This document shows positions 8,100 to 16,239 of a stretch of DNA of 34,633 nucleotides, piece after piece (within the stretch, counting starts at the first letter, position 1; every line of letters starts with the position of its first letter). Source of the stretch: DATHVI01 sp035461385 (GTDB taxonomy: Bacteria; Actinomycetota; Thermoleophilia; Solirubrobacterales; 70-9); assembly GCA_035461385.1 (NCBI GenBank), contig DATHVI010000151.1:1-34633 (forward strand), written 5' to 3'. The notes below the pieces were generated by a model. The model did no database searches and was not told where the DNA came from. It saw nothing but the letters and a program-made list of their open reading frames with translations. Made by a program: the position numbers and the translations under genes.

Positions 8100-9302
8100 T
8101 CAGGGCGAAGGGGTGGGGTAAGTCCGGTCGCCCTCCAACGCGCCGCGAAGCGCCCTCCCCACCTCGTCGGCGGTGATCATTCCGCGCAGCCGGCCGTCGG
8201 GGTCGACGGCGGCGAGCGCGCCGAACCGCCGCAGCACGTCGTTGCCGAGCAGGGTCTCGAGCGGCGCGTCGGCGAGCACCCGCAGGTTCCCCTGCTCGTT
8301 GTCGCGCTCGATCAGGTCGGCGACCCGCTGCGAGGCGCGGACCGGCTCGGGGACCGAGTCGGCGGCGTCGCGCACGATCAGCCCGAGGAACCGCTGACCG
8401 GCGTCGACGACCGGGAACCACGGCCACCGGTAGCGGAGGAAGTACTCGTCGAGCGCCCGCTCGACGCTCGCGCTGTCGGGGATCGCGACCGGATCGGGGT
8501 CCATCACGTCGGCGACGCTGATCCCCTCGATCCGCCGCCCGAGCTGGGCCTGGATCACATGGCCGCGGGCCGACTGCACGAGGATGAAGCCGATCAGCGC
8601 CAGCCAGATCCCGCCGATCACGTTCCCGACGCCGAGCGCCCAGAAGATCCCGGCGGCGATGAAGAGGTACGCGAAGACCTGCCCGAGGACTCCCGCGAAC
8701 TGGGTCGCGCGGTTGCGGTTGCCGCTCAGCTTCCAAACGATCGCGCGCGCGATCCGGCCACCGTCGAGCGGGAACGCGGGGATCAGGTTGAAGACGAGGA
8801 TCAGGGCGTTGATCGTCCCGAGCCACGCGAGCAGGGCGAGGATCCCCGAGGTGTCGGTGTCGCCGTCGACGACCATCGCCCGCGAGAACTCGTCGCCGCC
8901 CGCGGCGCCGATGCCGATCCCGATGCAGGCGACGGCGATCGCCAGCGTCACCAGCGGCCCCGCGACCGCGACCTTGAACTCGGTTCCCGGCGAGTCCGAG
9001 TCGCGGGTCATCCTCGCGACGCCGCCGAACAGCCACAGGGTGATCTCGGAGATCCCGATCCCGCGCCGGAGCGCGACGAGCGCGTGACCGAGCTCGTGGA
9101 GCAGGATCGAGCTGAAGAAGAGCAGCGCGCTCGTGACCGCGAGCAGGTAGGGCTCGACCGCATCGTCGCTCGCCCCGAGCACCGCGCGGTAGAAGCCCGA
9201 GAGCCAGATGATGACCAGGAAGAGGACGATGAACCACGAGTAGTCGACCCCGATCCGGATCCCCCGGATGTGGAACAGCGTCAGAGCGGTGCGCGCGGGC
9301 AT
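8100..9302 (-). CDS. Site-2 protease family (M50) membrane metalloprotease with CBS pair
   Basis: 400 residues from the ATG preceded by GGAG; a TTG 33 bases further upstream is less likely. The zinc motif HELGH is at residues 69-73 within a hydrophobic helix. The second motif NLIPAFPLDGGR gives the third zinc ligand D180. Several further membrane helices are visible (21-36, 54-68, 111-133, 155-172, 205-243). Residues about 262-385 form a CBS-domain pair (VADVMDPDPVAIP, LIVRDAADSV, DGRLRGMITADEVG), which in this S2P subclass is thought to sense adenine nucleotides. Such enzymes cut transmembrane substrates such as anti-sigma factors; the substrate here is unknown. It ends 27 bases before sdhA on the same strand. 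Confidence 0.9.
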   Translation of the reverse strand: MPARTALTLFHIRGIRIGVDYSWFIVLFLVIIWLSGFYRAVLGASDDAVEPYLLAVTSALLFFSSILLHELGHALVALRRGIGISEITLWLFGGVARMTRDSDSPGTEFKVAVAGPLVTLAIAVACIGIGIGAAGGDEFSRAMVVDGDTDTSGILALLAWLGTINALILVFNLIPAFPLDGGRIARAIVWKLSGNRNRATQFAGVLGQVFAYLFIAAGIFWALGVGNVIGGIWLALIGFILVQSARGHVIQAQLGRRIEGISVADVMDPDPVAIPDSASVERALDEYFLRYRWPWFPVVDAGQRFLGLIVRDAADSVPEPVRASQRVADLIERDNEQGNLRVLADAPLETLLGNDVLRRFGALAAVDPDGRLRGMITADEVGRALRGALEGDRTYPTPSP

Positions 9303-9381
9303 CACTCCATGGTTCCACACGCCGGGGTGGCGCAATCCGCCGTTCGCGCCCGCGCCCGTGCTGCGGACGACGCCGGTCGAC

Positions 9382-9387
9382 TACCGT
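9382..9387 (+). promoter_or_regulatory. Putative -10 element of a leaderless M28 peptidase transcript
   Basis: TACCGT ends eight bases before the M28 ATG in the 93-bp divergent spacer with the M50 gene. No Shine-Dalgarno is present. Confidence 0.35.
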
Positions 9388-9395
9388 TCGCGCGC

Positions 9396-10604
9396 ATGAC
9401 CGGGGCGGGGACAGTCGCCGAGCACGCGCCGAACCGGGCCGACGAGGGCTGGCTGCGCGACCGCGTCGCGGCGCTGGCGTCGATCCACCGCCCGACGGCG
9501 TCGCCCGGGGAGCGCCTCGCGGCGGAGTGGGTCGTCGAGGAGCTGCGTGCGTGCGGGGCCGAGGTCCGGATCGAGGCGGAGAGCTCGAGCGGTGGCTACT
9601 GGTGGCCGCTCGGGCTCGCGGCGGCCGCCGGCGTCGTCGCCGGGGTCGCGACCCTCACCGGTCGGCGCGCGCTCGGCGCGGCGCTCGGGGCCGCCGCCTG
9701 CGCGGCCGCGATCGACGACCTCCCTCCGCGCCGGCGCCTGCTCCGCCGGGCGCTCCCGAAGCGCTCGGCATCGAACGTCGTCGGCGAGCTCGGGCCGGCC
9801 GATGCCGAGCGCACCGTCGTCCTCGTCGCCCACCACGATGCCGCCCACTCGGGGCTCGTCTTCCACCCGCTGTTGCCCGAGCTCGCCGACCGGGCCGGGT
9901 TCATCGAGCGCAACGACACCAGCCCGCCGCTAATGTGGCCGGTGGTCGGGGCGGCGGGAGTCGCCGCCGCCGGGGCGGTCACCGGCAGCCGGGCGCTCGC
10001 CCGGCTCGGAACCGTCGTCAGCGCCGGCGTCGCGGCGGTGATGGCCGAGATCGGCGCGCGCGACGCCGTGCCGGGGGCGAACGACAACGCGTCCGGGGTC
10101 GCGGCGATGCTCGCCGTCGCCCGTGCGCTCGCCGAGCGGCCGACCGAGTCGGTGCGGGTGATCCTGCTCTCGACCTCGGAGGAGGCGACCTGCGAGGGGA
10201 TGCATCACTTCGCCGACCGCCACTTCGACTCGCTGCCTCGCGACCGGACCTTCTTCCTCGCCCTCGACACCGTCGGATCGCCGCACCTCTGCGTGCTGCG
10301 CGGGGAGGGGATGCTCGGCGTCCGCGAGTACCCGTCCGCCGCCCTCGACCTCCTCGACGGGCTCGCACGCGAGCTCGGGATCGAGCTGTTCCCGAACCTG
10401 CGGCTGCGCAACGCCACCGACGGCGTCTATCCGCTCGCGGCGGGCTACCCGTGCGCGGCGCTGTGCTCGTGCACGAAGCTGAAGCAGCCGGGCAACTACC
10501 ACTGGCGAAGCGACGTCCCCGACAACGTCGACTACGGAAGCGTCGCCGACGCGGCACGGCTCACCGAGGCGGTCGTCAGGCGCCTCGACGAGCGTTGGGT
10601 CTAG
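9396..10604 (+). CDS. M28-family zinc metallopeptidase with embedded membrane segments
   Basis: 402 residues. The catalytic core carries the M28 pattern: VAHHDAAHSG (metal ligands near H147 and D148), GANDNASGVAAML (bridging D230), STSEEA (catalytic and metal E262/E263), ALDTVG (D291) and a late NYHWRSD histidine. Two hydrophobic regions, about residues 69-106 and 180-217, flank the first metal motif and look like membrane helices, so the enzyme is probably membrane-anchored. No signal peptide is evident. M28 enzymes are aminopeptidases or carboxypeptidases; specificity cannot be read here. An open frame extends far upstream, but that part is antisense to the M50 gene, so the ATG given is used. 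Confidence 0.87.
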   Translation: MTGAGTVAEHAPNRADEGWLRDRVAALASIHRPTASPGERLAAEWVVEELRACGAEVRIEAESSSGGYWWPLGLAAAAGVVAGVATLTGRRALGAALGAAACAAAIDDLPPRRRLLRRALPKRSASNVVGELGPADAERTVVLVAHHDAAHSGLVFHPLLPELADRAGFIERNDTSPPLMWPVVGAAGVAAAGAVTGSRALARLGTVVSAGVAAVMAEIGARDAVPGANDNASGVAAMLAVARALAERPTESVRVILLSTSEEATCEGMHHFADRHFDSLPRDRTFFLALDTVGSPHLCVLRGEGMLGVREYPSAALDLLDGLARELGIELFPNLRLRNATDGVYPLAAGYPCAALCSCTKLKQPGNYHWRSDVPDNVDYGSVADAARLTEAVVRRLDERWV

Positions 10605-10709
10605 GCACCGGGACGGCGGGGCGGTCGGGGAGCAGGACGCGTGCCGGGCCGCGAGGCGTCCGTCAGGTGTGCAATGTTTGAGCACGATGTGTTCGTCTAC
10701 TAACAGGCG

Positions 10710-10862
10710 ATGGATCTCGAGCTGATCGGCCCCCGCCGGCGCGAGCAAACCCGCGTCGGCGATCACCCCCGGGCCCGGCTGCTGCTGACGCTCGCCGACC
10801 TCGCCGGACTCGTGGCCGGCACAGCGCTGGCCGTGGCGCTGCTCCTCGTCTTGGTGCTCTGA
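10710..10862 (+). CDS. Small predicted single-pass membrane protein, 50 aa
   Basis: A short frame starting ATGGATCTCGAGCTGATCGG with AGG just upstream. Residues 1-24 are polar and basic (GPRRREQTRVGDHPRAR). Residues 25-50 are hydrophobic (LADLAGLVAGTALAVALLL and on to the C-terminus). Third codon positions are almost all G or C, matching neighbouring genes, which supports coding. It occupies the space between the M28 and M23 peptidase genes on the same strand. I recognise no family. A chance frame in GC-rich DNA remains possible. Confidence 0.5.
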   Translation: MDLELIGPRRREQTRVGDHPRARLLLTLADLAGLVAGTALAVALLLVLVL

Positions 10863-10911
10863 TCCGGGGCCGAGCCCGGTGGCGCGGCCCGGGGCCGCCC
10901 GGCGGGCTGAC

Positions 10912-10917
10912 TACGCT
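10912..10917 (+). promoter_or_regulatory. Putative -10 element of a leaderless M23 peptidase transcript
   Basis: TACGCT ends nine bases before the M23 ATG. No Shine-Dalgarno is visible between them. Confidence 0.35.
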
Positions 10918-10926
10918 CCGCGGCTG

Positions 10927-12111
10927 ATGTCGGCGCGCGCGCTCGGCCTGAGCCTCTCGGCGGCCGCCCTCGCGGCGGCGGCCGCATCCGGTGCAGTCGC
11001 CGCCGGTGAGGCGACGGACGACCCCGAGCGGCTCGTTCTCGCCGCCGCTCAGCCGCAGCGGATCGGCGTCAACGCGAGCCGTGCGGAGGTCCGGGTGCGC
11101 GCGTCGTGCGCGGCGGCGTGCGACGCCGTCGCGAACGGCGCGATCGTGGTCGCCGGTCCCGGCCGGCGGTTCTCGGTGCCGCTGGTCGCCGTGCGGTCGA
11201 CGCTCGCCGCCGGCGAAGCGGCCGGGCTTCGCCTCCGCGCCCGCCGCGCCCCGACCGCGCGGGTCAAGCGGGCGCTGCGCCGGCGCGGCACCCGTGCCCT
11301 CGCCGCGATCGAGGTCACCGCCGACGACGGCGGCGAGGAGCCGGCCCGCGCCGAGGCCGCGGTCGCCCTCCGCCCGGGGTTCGCGCTCCTTCGCCGCGGC
11401 GTTCGACCCCCGCGGATCCTCTTCGACGGCCGCACGCCGGCGACGCTCGCGGTCCGCTTCCAGGCCCCCGGCCCGACCGATCTTCGCGTCACCGTCAGCC
11501 GGGCCGGCCGCAGGCGTGCCCTCCGCTCGTGGGTGCTTCGCGACGCGCGGCCGCTCCGCCGGCGCCTCGTTCGCTGGCACGGCGCTCGGCGCGACGGCTC
11601 CGCGGCGGCCGACGGTCGCTACGTCTGGCGGGTCGGGCGCCGCGGCGGGCGCCTACGGCGCGCGGGCACGACCGTGCTTCGCGGCCACGCGTACCCGGTC
11701 GCCGGGCCGCACGGGCTCCGCGGCGCCGTCGGCGAGTTCGCGGCGCCGCGCTCCGGCGGGCGCACCCACGAGGGCTTCGACGTCACCGCGGCCTGCGGGA
11801 CGAGGCTCCTCGCCGCCCAGGGCGGGCGGGTGCGGAAGGTCGCCGACGACCCGCCGCTCAAGGGCCACTACGTCGTCATCCGCGGGCGGGGGACCGGCCA
11901 CGACTACCTCTACGCCCACCTGCCGCGCCCCTCGCCGCTTCGCGCCGGCGAGCGCGTGCGCACCGGCCAGCGGATCGGAGTCGTCGGTCGAAGCGGCAAC
12001 GCCGCCTCGACCCCCTGCCACCTCCACTTCGAGATCTGGCCGCGCGGGCACGGGCGCGGGCGCCCAATCGATCCCGGGCCGATGCTGCGCCGCTGGGATC
12101 GCTGGTCGTGA
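10927..12111 (+). CDS. Secreted M23 (LytM-type) cell-wall endopeptidase
   Basis: 394 residues from an ATG that opens directly into a signal peptide (ARALGLSLSAAALAAAAASG). An earlier in-frame ATG would place 16 extra residues before it and is less likely. The middle 200 residues are Arg/Ala-rich with beta-type segments and a FlgD-like stretch (RWHGARRDGSAAADGRYVWR). The C-terminal 120 residues form the lysostaphin-like domain: HEGFD supplies the first zinc His and Asp, HLHFE the HxH pair, and HYVVIRGRG and YAHL are also conserved. M23 enzymes cut peptide cross-links in peptidoglycan. All metal ligands are present, so it is probably active and not a degenerate LytM regulator. Confidence 0.9.
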   Translation: MSARALGLSLSAAALAAAAASGAVAAGEATDDPERLVLAAAQPQRIGVNASRAEVRVRASCAAACDAVANGAIVVAGPGRRFSVPLVAVRSTLAAGEAAGLRLRARRAPTARVKRALRRRGTRALAAIEVTADDGGEEPARAEAAVALRPGFALLRRGVRPPRILFDGRTPATLAVRFQAPGPTDLRVTVSRAGRRRALRSWVLRDARPLRRRLVRWHGARRDGSAAADGRYVWRVGRRGGRLRRAGTTVLRGHAYPVAGPHGLRGAVGEFAAPRSGGRTHEGFDVTAACGTRLLAAQGGRVRKVADDPPLKGHYVVIRGRGTGHDYLYAHLPRPSPLRAGERVRTGQRIGVVGRSGNAASTPCHLHFEIWPRGHGRGRPIDPGPMLRRWDRWS

Positions 12112-12154
12112 GGCAGCGGCTTCAGCGACTGTGGAGCTGCTCGAGGCGGTCGAT

Positions 12155-12202
12155 CGCCCGCCCGGCCAGCCAAACCCTGATGCGCTCGGGGCCGGGCGGG
12201 TG
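12155..12202. terminator. Long GC hairpin between convergent genes
   Basis: CCCGCCCGGCC at 12157-12167 is exactly inverted as GGCCGGGCGGG at 12190-12200; the stem extends to 13 bp with one G-T pair (12155-12156 with 12201-12202). The loop is 22 nt. It lies between the stop codons of the convergent M23 and aidB genes, where it could stop transcripts from both sides. There is no T-run, so it is not a classical intrinsic terminator. Confidence 0.45.
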
Positions 12203-13918
12203 TCAGAGCTCGGGCGTGTGCCGGGCGACGATCGCCTCGAAGTCGACTGCCGGCGGCAGCGTCCCGAACGCCCGTCCCGCATCGCCCCCGAGCCGCGAAG
12301 CGCAGAACGCGTCGGCGACCGCGGGGTCGCCGACCCGGACGAGCAGCGAGCCCTGGAGGACGAGCGCCATCCACTCGACCACTCGCCGCGCCCTCGACTC
12401 GATCGCCTCGGGGTCGCGGAGCTCGTCGCGCAGCTCGCCGACCGCGGCGTCGAGCCGCGGGTCGGCGCCGGCCACCTCGCCGACCTCGTCGAAGAACGCC
12501 TCGACCGAGGCCGGGCTCTTGACCATCGCGCGGAGCACGTCGAGGCACTGGACGTTCCCCGACCCCTCCCAGATCGAGTTCAGCGGCGACTCGCGATAGA
12601 GGCGCGGCATACCCGACTCCTCGACGTAGCCGTTTCCGCCGAGGCACTCGAGCGCCTCGGCGGCGTGCGCCGGTGCCCGCTTGCAGAGCCAGTACTTGAG
12701 CACGGCGGTGGCGAGTCGCTTGAACGTCTGCGCCTGCTCTCGCCCCTGCTCGGACCCCGCCGCCCCCGGACGCGTAGCGGAGGAGGCGGCGGGCATGGGC
12801 GCCGACTCGTCATAGGCCCGGGCGAGGCGCAGCGCAGCCACCGTCGCCGCCTCGGACTCGACCGCGAGGTCGGCGAGCACGTTCTGCATCAGCGGCTGGG
12901 AGGCAAGCATCCTTCCGAACGCCGACCGGTGGGCGGCGTGCCAGCTCGCCTGCGCGACCCCGGCGCGCATCCCCGCGGCGGCGCCGAGTGTGCAATCGAG
13001 GCGGGTGTGGTTGACCATCTCGATGATCGTCTGCACGCCGCGGCCCTCGTCGCCGACGAGCTCGGCCCAGGCGCCGCGGAACTCGACCTCCGACGATGCG
13101 TTCGAGCGGTTGCCGAGCTTGTCCTTGAGTCGCTGGAGGTGGATCCGGTTGCGCTCCCCGCCCGGCGCGAACCGCGGCACGAAGAAGCAGGAGAGCCCGC
13201 CGTCGGCCTGGGCGAGGACGAGGAAGGCGTCGCACATCGGCGCCGACATGAACCACTTGTGCCCGGTGAGCTCGTACTCGCGGCCCCCGTCGAGCCGCCG
13301 GGCGGCGGTCGTGTTCGCGCGCACGTCCGACCCGCCCTGCTTCTCGGTCATCCCCATCCCGCAAAGCGCGCCCTTCTTGTCGGCGGCGGGCACCAGCCGC
13401 TCGCCGTCGTACTCGAGCGACAGGAACCGCGACTCCCACTCGTCGGCGACCTCGGGCGCGGCGCGGATCGCCGGGATCGCCGAATAGGTCATCGACAGCG
13501 GGCAGCCGACACCGGCCTCGACCTGCGCGAGGAGCATGAACATCGCCGCCCGAGCGACGTGCGCGCCCGGCTTCGGCTCCCGCCACGGCAGCGCGTGCAG
13601 CCCGTGGGCGACCCCTAGCCGGAGCAGCTCGTGCCAGGCGGGATGGAAGGCGACCTCGTCGATCCGGTGGCCGAAGCGATCGTGGGTCCGGAGCCGGGGC
13701 GGGTTCTCGTTCGCCTCGGCGCCGAGCCGGATCACGTCCGGCCGGCCGCAGATCGCGCCGAGCTCGCGGGCGCGGTCGCGGGCCCATTCGCCTCCCTCGC
13801 GCGCGAGCGCCTCGACCAGCACCGGATCCGACTCGAGGACGTTGTAGCCCTCGAGCGGCGGCGGTTGGTTGGTGACCTCATGGGTCGCCTGCTCTGGGCG
13901 GCGTTCGGCGACCGACAT
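12203..13918 (-). CDS. aidB: AidB-type acyl-CoA dehydrogenase family protein
   Basis: 571 residues, close along its length to E. coli AidB (about 541). Family landmarks include NQPPPLEGYN near the N-terminus, the FAD segment GMGMTEKQGGSDVRANTT, GHKWFMSAP, LSCFFVPRF, RLKDKLGNRSNASSEVEF, ECLGGNGYVEES and RESPLNSIWEGSGNVQCLDV. AidB belongs to the adaptive response to alkylating agents in E. coli; it binds FAD and DNA and protects DNA, with weak isovaleryl-CoA dehydrogenase activity. An extra Ala/Ser/Gln-rich loop of about 20 residues (AASSATRPGAAGSEQ) is inserted before the C-terminal helical domain. TAGCCT ends eight bases before the ATG with no Shine-Dalgarno, suggesting a leaderless transcript divergent from icd. 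No ada or alkA neighbour is visible. Confidence 0.92.
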   Translation of the reverse strand: MSVAERRPEQATHEVTNQPPPLEGYNVLESDPVLVEALAREGGEWARDRARELGAICGRPDVIRLGAEANENPPRLRTHDRFGHRIDEVAFHPAWHELLRLGVAHGLHALPWREPKPGAHVARAAMFMLLAQVEAGVGCPLSMTYSAIPAIRAAPEVADEWESRFLSLEYDGERLVPAADKKGALCGMGMTEKQGGSDVRANTTAARRLDGGREYELTGHKWFMSAPMCDAFLVLAQADGGLSCFFVPRFAPGGERNRIHLQRLKDKLGNRSNASSEVEFRGAWAELVGDEGRGVQTIIEMVNHTRLDCTLGAAAGMRAGVAQASWHAAHRSAFGRMLASQPLMQNVLADLAVESEAATVAALRLARAYDESAPMPAASSATRPGAAGSEQGREQAQTFKRLATAVLKYWLCKRAPAHAAEALECLGGNGYVEESGMPRLYRESPLNSIWEGSGNVQCLDVLRAMVKSPASVEAFFDEVGEVAGADPRLDAAVGELRDELRDPEAIESRARRVVEWMALVLQGSLLVRVGDPAVADAFCASRLGGDAGRAFGTLPPAVDFEAIVARHTPEL

Positions 13919-13926
13919 CGAATAGG

Positions 13927-13932
13927 AGGCTA
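13927..13932 (-). promoter_or_regulatory. Putative -10 element of a leaderless aidB transcript
   Basis: TAGCCT on the minus strand, eight bases before the aidB ATG. The 66-bp divergent spacer also holds TAGGAT (13962-13967, plus strand), a candidate -10 for icd, so the two promoters are almost back to back. Confidence 0.45.
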
Positions 13933-13984
13933 ACGCCGACGCCCGCCCGCCGCGCGGTCGCTAGGATCGCCCGCCGCGGGACCG

Positions 13985-15202
13985 ATGGCAAAGATCAAGG
14001 TGGAGAACCCGATCGTCGAGCTCGACGGCGACGAGATGACCCGGATCATCTGGGCGTTCATCAAGGAGCAGCTGATCCTGCCCTACCTCGACGTCGACCT
14101 CGTCCACTTCGACCTCGGGATCTCCAGTCGCGACGCGACCGGCGACCAGATCACGGTCGACGCAGCGAATGCGATCAAGGAGCACGGCGTCGGCGTCAAG
14201 TGCGCGACGATCACCCCCGATGAGGCGCGGGTCGAGGAGTTCGGTCTCAAGCGGATGTACCGGTCGCCGAACGGGACGATCCGCAACATCCTCGGCGGCG
14301 TGATCTTCCGCGAGCCGATCGTGATCTCGAACATCCCCCGGCTCGTCCCGGGATGGACGAAGCCGATCATCATCGGCCGCCACGCGTTCGGCGACCAGTA
14401 CCGCGCCACCGACACCCTGGTCCCGGGCGACGGCAAGCTGATGCTGACCTTCACCCCGAACGATGGCACCGACCCGATCGAGCTCGACGTGTTCGACTTC
14501 CCCGAGGGCGGCGGCGTCGCGCTGGCGATGTACAACCTCGACGCATCGATCCGCGACTTCGCCCGAGCCTCGTTCCGCTACGGGCTCGAGCGCGGCTACC
14601 CGGTCTACATGTCGACCAAGAACACGATCCTGAAGACGTACGACGGGCGGTTCAAGGACCTCTTCCAGGAGGTCTTCGAAGCCGAGTTCAAAGACCAGTT
14701 CGACGAGCGCGGACTGACCTACGAGCACCGCCTGATCGACGACATGGTCGCGGCGGCGCTGAAGTGGGAGGGCGGTTACGTGTGGGCGTGCAAGAACTAC
14801 GACGGTGACGTCCAGTCCGACACCGTCGCCCAGGGGTTCGGCTCGCTCGGGCTGATGACCAGCGTGCTGATGACGCCCGACGGCAAGACCGTCGAGGCCG
14901 AGGCCGCCCACGGCACGGTCACGCGGCACTACCGCCAGCACCAGCAGGGCAAGCCGACCTCGACCAACCCGATCGCGTCGATCTTTGCCTGGACCCGCGG
15001 GCTCGCGGCGCGAGGGCGGATGGACGGCACCCCCGAGGTGTCGAGGTTCGCCGAGACCCTCGAGCGCGTCTGCGTCGAGACGGTCGAGGATGGGAAGATG
15101 ACCAAGGACCTCGCGCTGCTGGTCGGGGGCGACCAGGAGTTCCAGACCACGCAGGAGTTCCTCACCTCGATCGACGAGGGCCTGCAGCGCGCGATGGCCT
15201 GA
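13985..15202 (+). CDS. icd: NADP-dependent isocitrate dehydrogenase (eukaryotic-type, homodimeric)
   Basis: 405 residues, matching the length and landmarks of the eukaryotic/bacterial type II IDH family (human IDH1 about 414) rather than E. coli Icd. MAKIKVENPIVELDGDEMTR, ITPDEARVEEF, SPNGTIRNILGG, IIIGRHAFGDQYRATD, STKNTILKTYDGRFKD, LIDDMVAAALKW, YDGDVQSDTVAQGFGSLG and EAAHGTVTRHYRQHQQGK all fit. It oxidatively decarboxylates isocitrate to 2-oxoglutarate, making NADPH in the cytosol. A TAGGAT ending 17 bases before the ATG is a likely -10, giving a leader of about 10 nt with only a weak GGGA. It is followed after 33 bases by mdh, so the two probably form an operon. Confidence 0.96.
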   Translation: MAKIKVENPIVELDGDEMTRIIWAFIKEQLILPYLDVDLVHFDLGISSRDATGDQITVDAANAIKEHGVGVKCATITPDEARVEEFGLKRMYRSPNGTIRNILGGVIFREPIVISNIPRLVPGWTKPIIIGRHAFGDQYRATDTLVPGDGKLMLTFTPNDGTDPIELDVFDFPEGGGVALAMYNLDASIRDFARASFRYGLERGYPVYMSTKNTILKTYDGRFKDLFQEVFEAEFKDQFDERGLTYEHRLIDDMVAAALKWEGGYVWACKNYDGDVQSDTVAQGFGSLGLMTSVLMTPDGKTVEAEAAHGTVTRHYRQHQQGKPTSTNPIASIFAWTRGLAARGRMDGTPEVSRFAETLERVCVETVEDGKMTKDLALLVGGDQEFQTTQEFLTSIDEGLQRAMA

Positions 15203-15235
15203 GACCGAGTCAGCGACGATCCGAGGAGACGCCCC

Positions 15236-16222
15236 GTGAGCAACCCCGTCAAGGTGACAGTGACCGGCGCGGCCGGCCAGATCGGCTACGCGATCCTCTT
15301 CCGCATCGCCTCCGGCCAGATGCTCGGACCGGACACCCCGGTCGAGCTGCGGCTGCTCGAGATCCCCGACGCGGTCAAGGCCGCGGAGGGCACCGCGATG
15401 GAGCTCGATGACTGCGCGTTCGGGCTGCTGCGGAAGATCGACGTCACCGACGAGGCGGGGTTTGCCTTCGACGGCGCCGGCGTCGCCCTGCTGATCGGTG
15501 CGCGGCCGAGGACGAAGGGGATGGAGCGCGCCGACCTGCTCGAGGCGAACGGCGGGATCTTCCGGCCTCAGGGTGAGGCGATCAACGCCCACGCCGCCGA
15601 CGACGTCCGCGTGCTGGTCGTCGGCAACCCGGCGAACACGAACTGCCTGATCGCGATGTCCAACGCCCCCGACGTCCCTCGCGAGCGGTTCACCGCGATG
15701 ACCCGGCTCGATCACAACCGGGCGATCGGTCAGCTCGCGAACAAGCTCTCGGTCGGCGTCGACGAGGTGACGAACATGACCGTCTGGGGCAACCACTCGA
15801 CGACCCAGTACCCGGACCTCGTCAACGCGAAGGTCGGCGGGCGCTCGGCCTGGGACGCAGTCGACGACGAGGCGTGGATCGCCGACGAGTTCATCCCCAC
15901 CGTCGCCAAGCGCGGCGCGGCGATCATCGAGGCCCGCGGCGCCTCGAGCGCCGCATCGGCCGCGAACGCCGCGATCGACCATGTCCGCGACTGGACGCTC
16001 GGCACGCCGGAGGGCGACTGGGTGTCGATGTCGGTCCCCTCCGACGGCTCCTACGACGTCGAGGAGGGCCTGATCTCGAGCTTCCCCTGCCGCTGCGAGG
16101 GCGGCGAGTGGTCGATCGTCGACGGCCTCGAGGTCCCGGCCTTCTCGCGCGAGCGGATCGACGCGACCGTCGACGAGCTCCGCTCCGAGCGCGACGCGGT
16201 GCGCGAGCTCGGGCTGATCTGA
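15236..16222 (+). CDS. mdh: Malate dehydrogenase (NAD, cytosolic/actinobacterial type)
   Basis: 328 residues. The NAD Rossmann motif is TGAAGQIGYAILFRIASG. GARPRTKGMERADLLEANGG carries the substrate-binding arginines of the mobile loop, VGNPANTNCLIA and MTRLDHNRAIGQLA include the catalytic Asp-containing segment, and TVWGNHSTTQYPD contains the catalytic histidine. The family is the cytosolic MDH subgroup typical of Actinobacteria. It interconverts malate and oxaloacetate in the TCA cycle. The start is GTG with GAGGAG about eight bases upstream; it lies just downstream of icd on the same strand, suggesting coordinated expression. It converges on the winged-helix gene with only 17 bases between stops. 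Confidence 0.95.
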   Translation: MSNPVKVTVTGAAGQIGYAILFRIASGQMLGPDTPVELRLLEIPDAVKAAEGTAMELDDCAFGLLRKIDVTDEAGFAFDGAGVALLIGARPRTKGMERADLLEANGGIFRPQGEAINAHAADDVRVLVVGNPANTNCLIAMSNAPDVPRERFTAMTRLDHNRAIGQLANKLSVGVDEVTNMTVWGNHSTTQYPDLVNAKVGGRSAWDAVDDEAWIADEFIPTVAKRGAAIIEARGASSAASAANAAIDHVRDWTLGTPEGDWVSMSVPSDGSYDVEEGLISSFPCRCEGGEWSIVDGLEVPAFSRERIDATVDELRSERDAVRELGLI

Positions 16223-16239
16223 GCACTCAGCACTCGCGG

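Noticed and set aside
8064..9395. N-terminal extension of the M28 peptidase frame
   Set aside because: The extension lies antisense to the M50 protease gene and has no domain; the ATG at 9396 is preceded by a promoter-like box.
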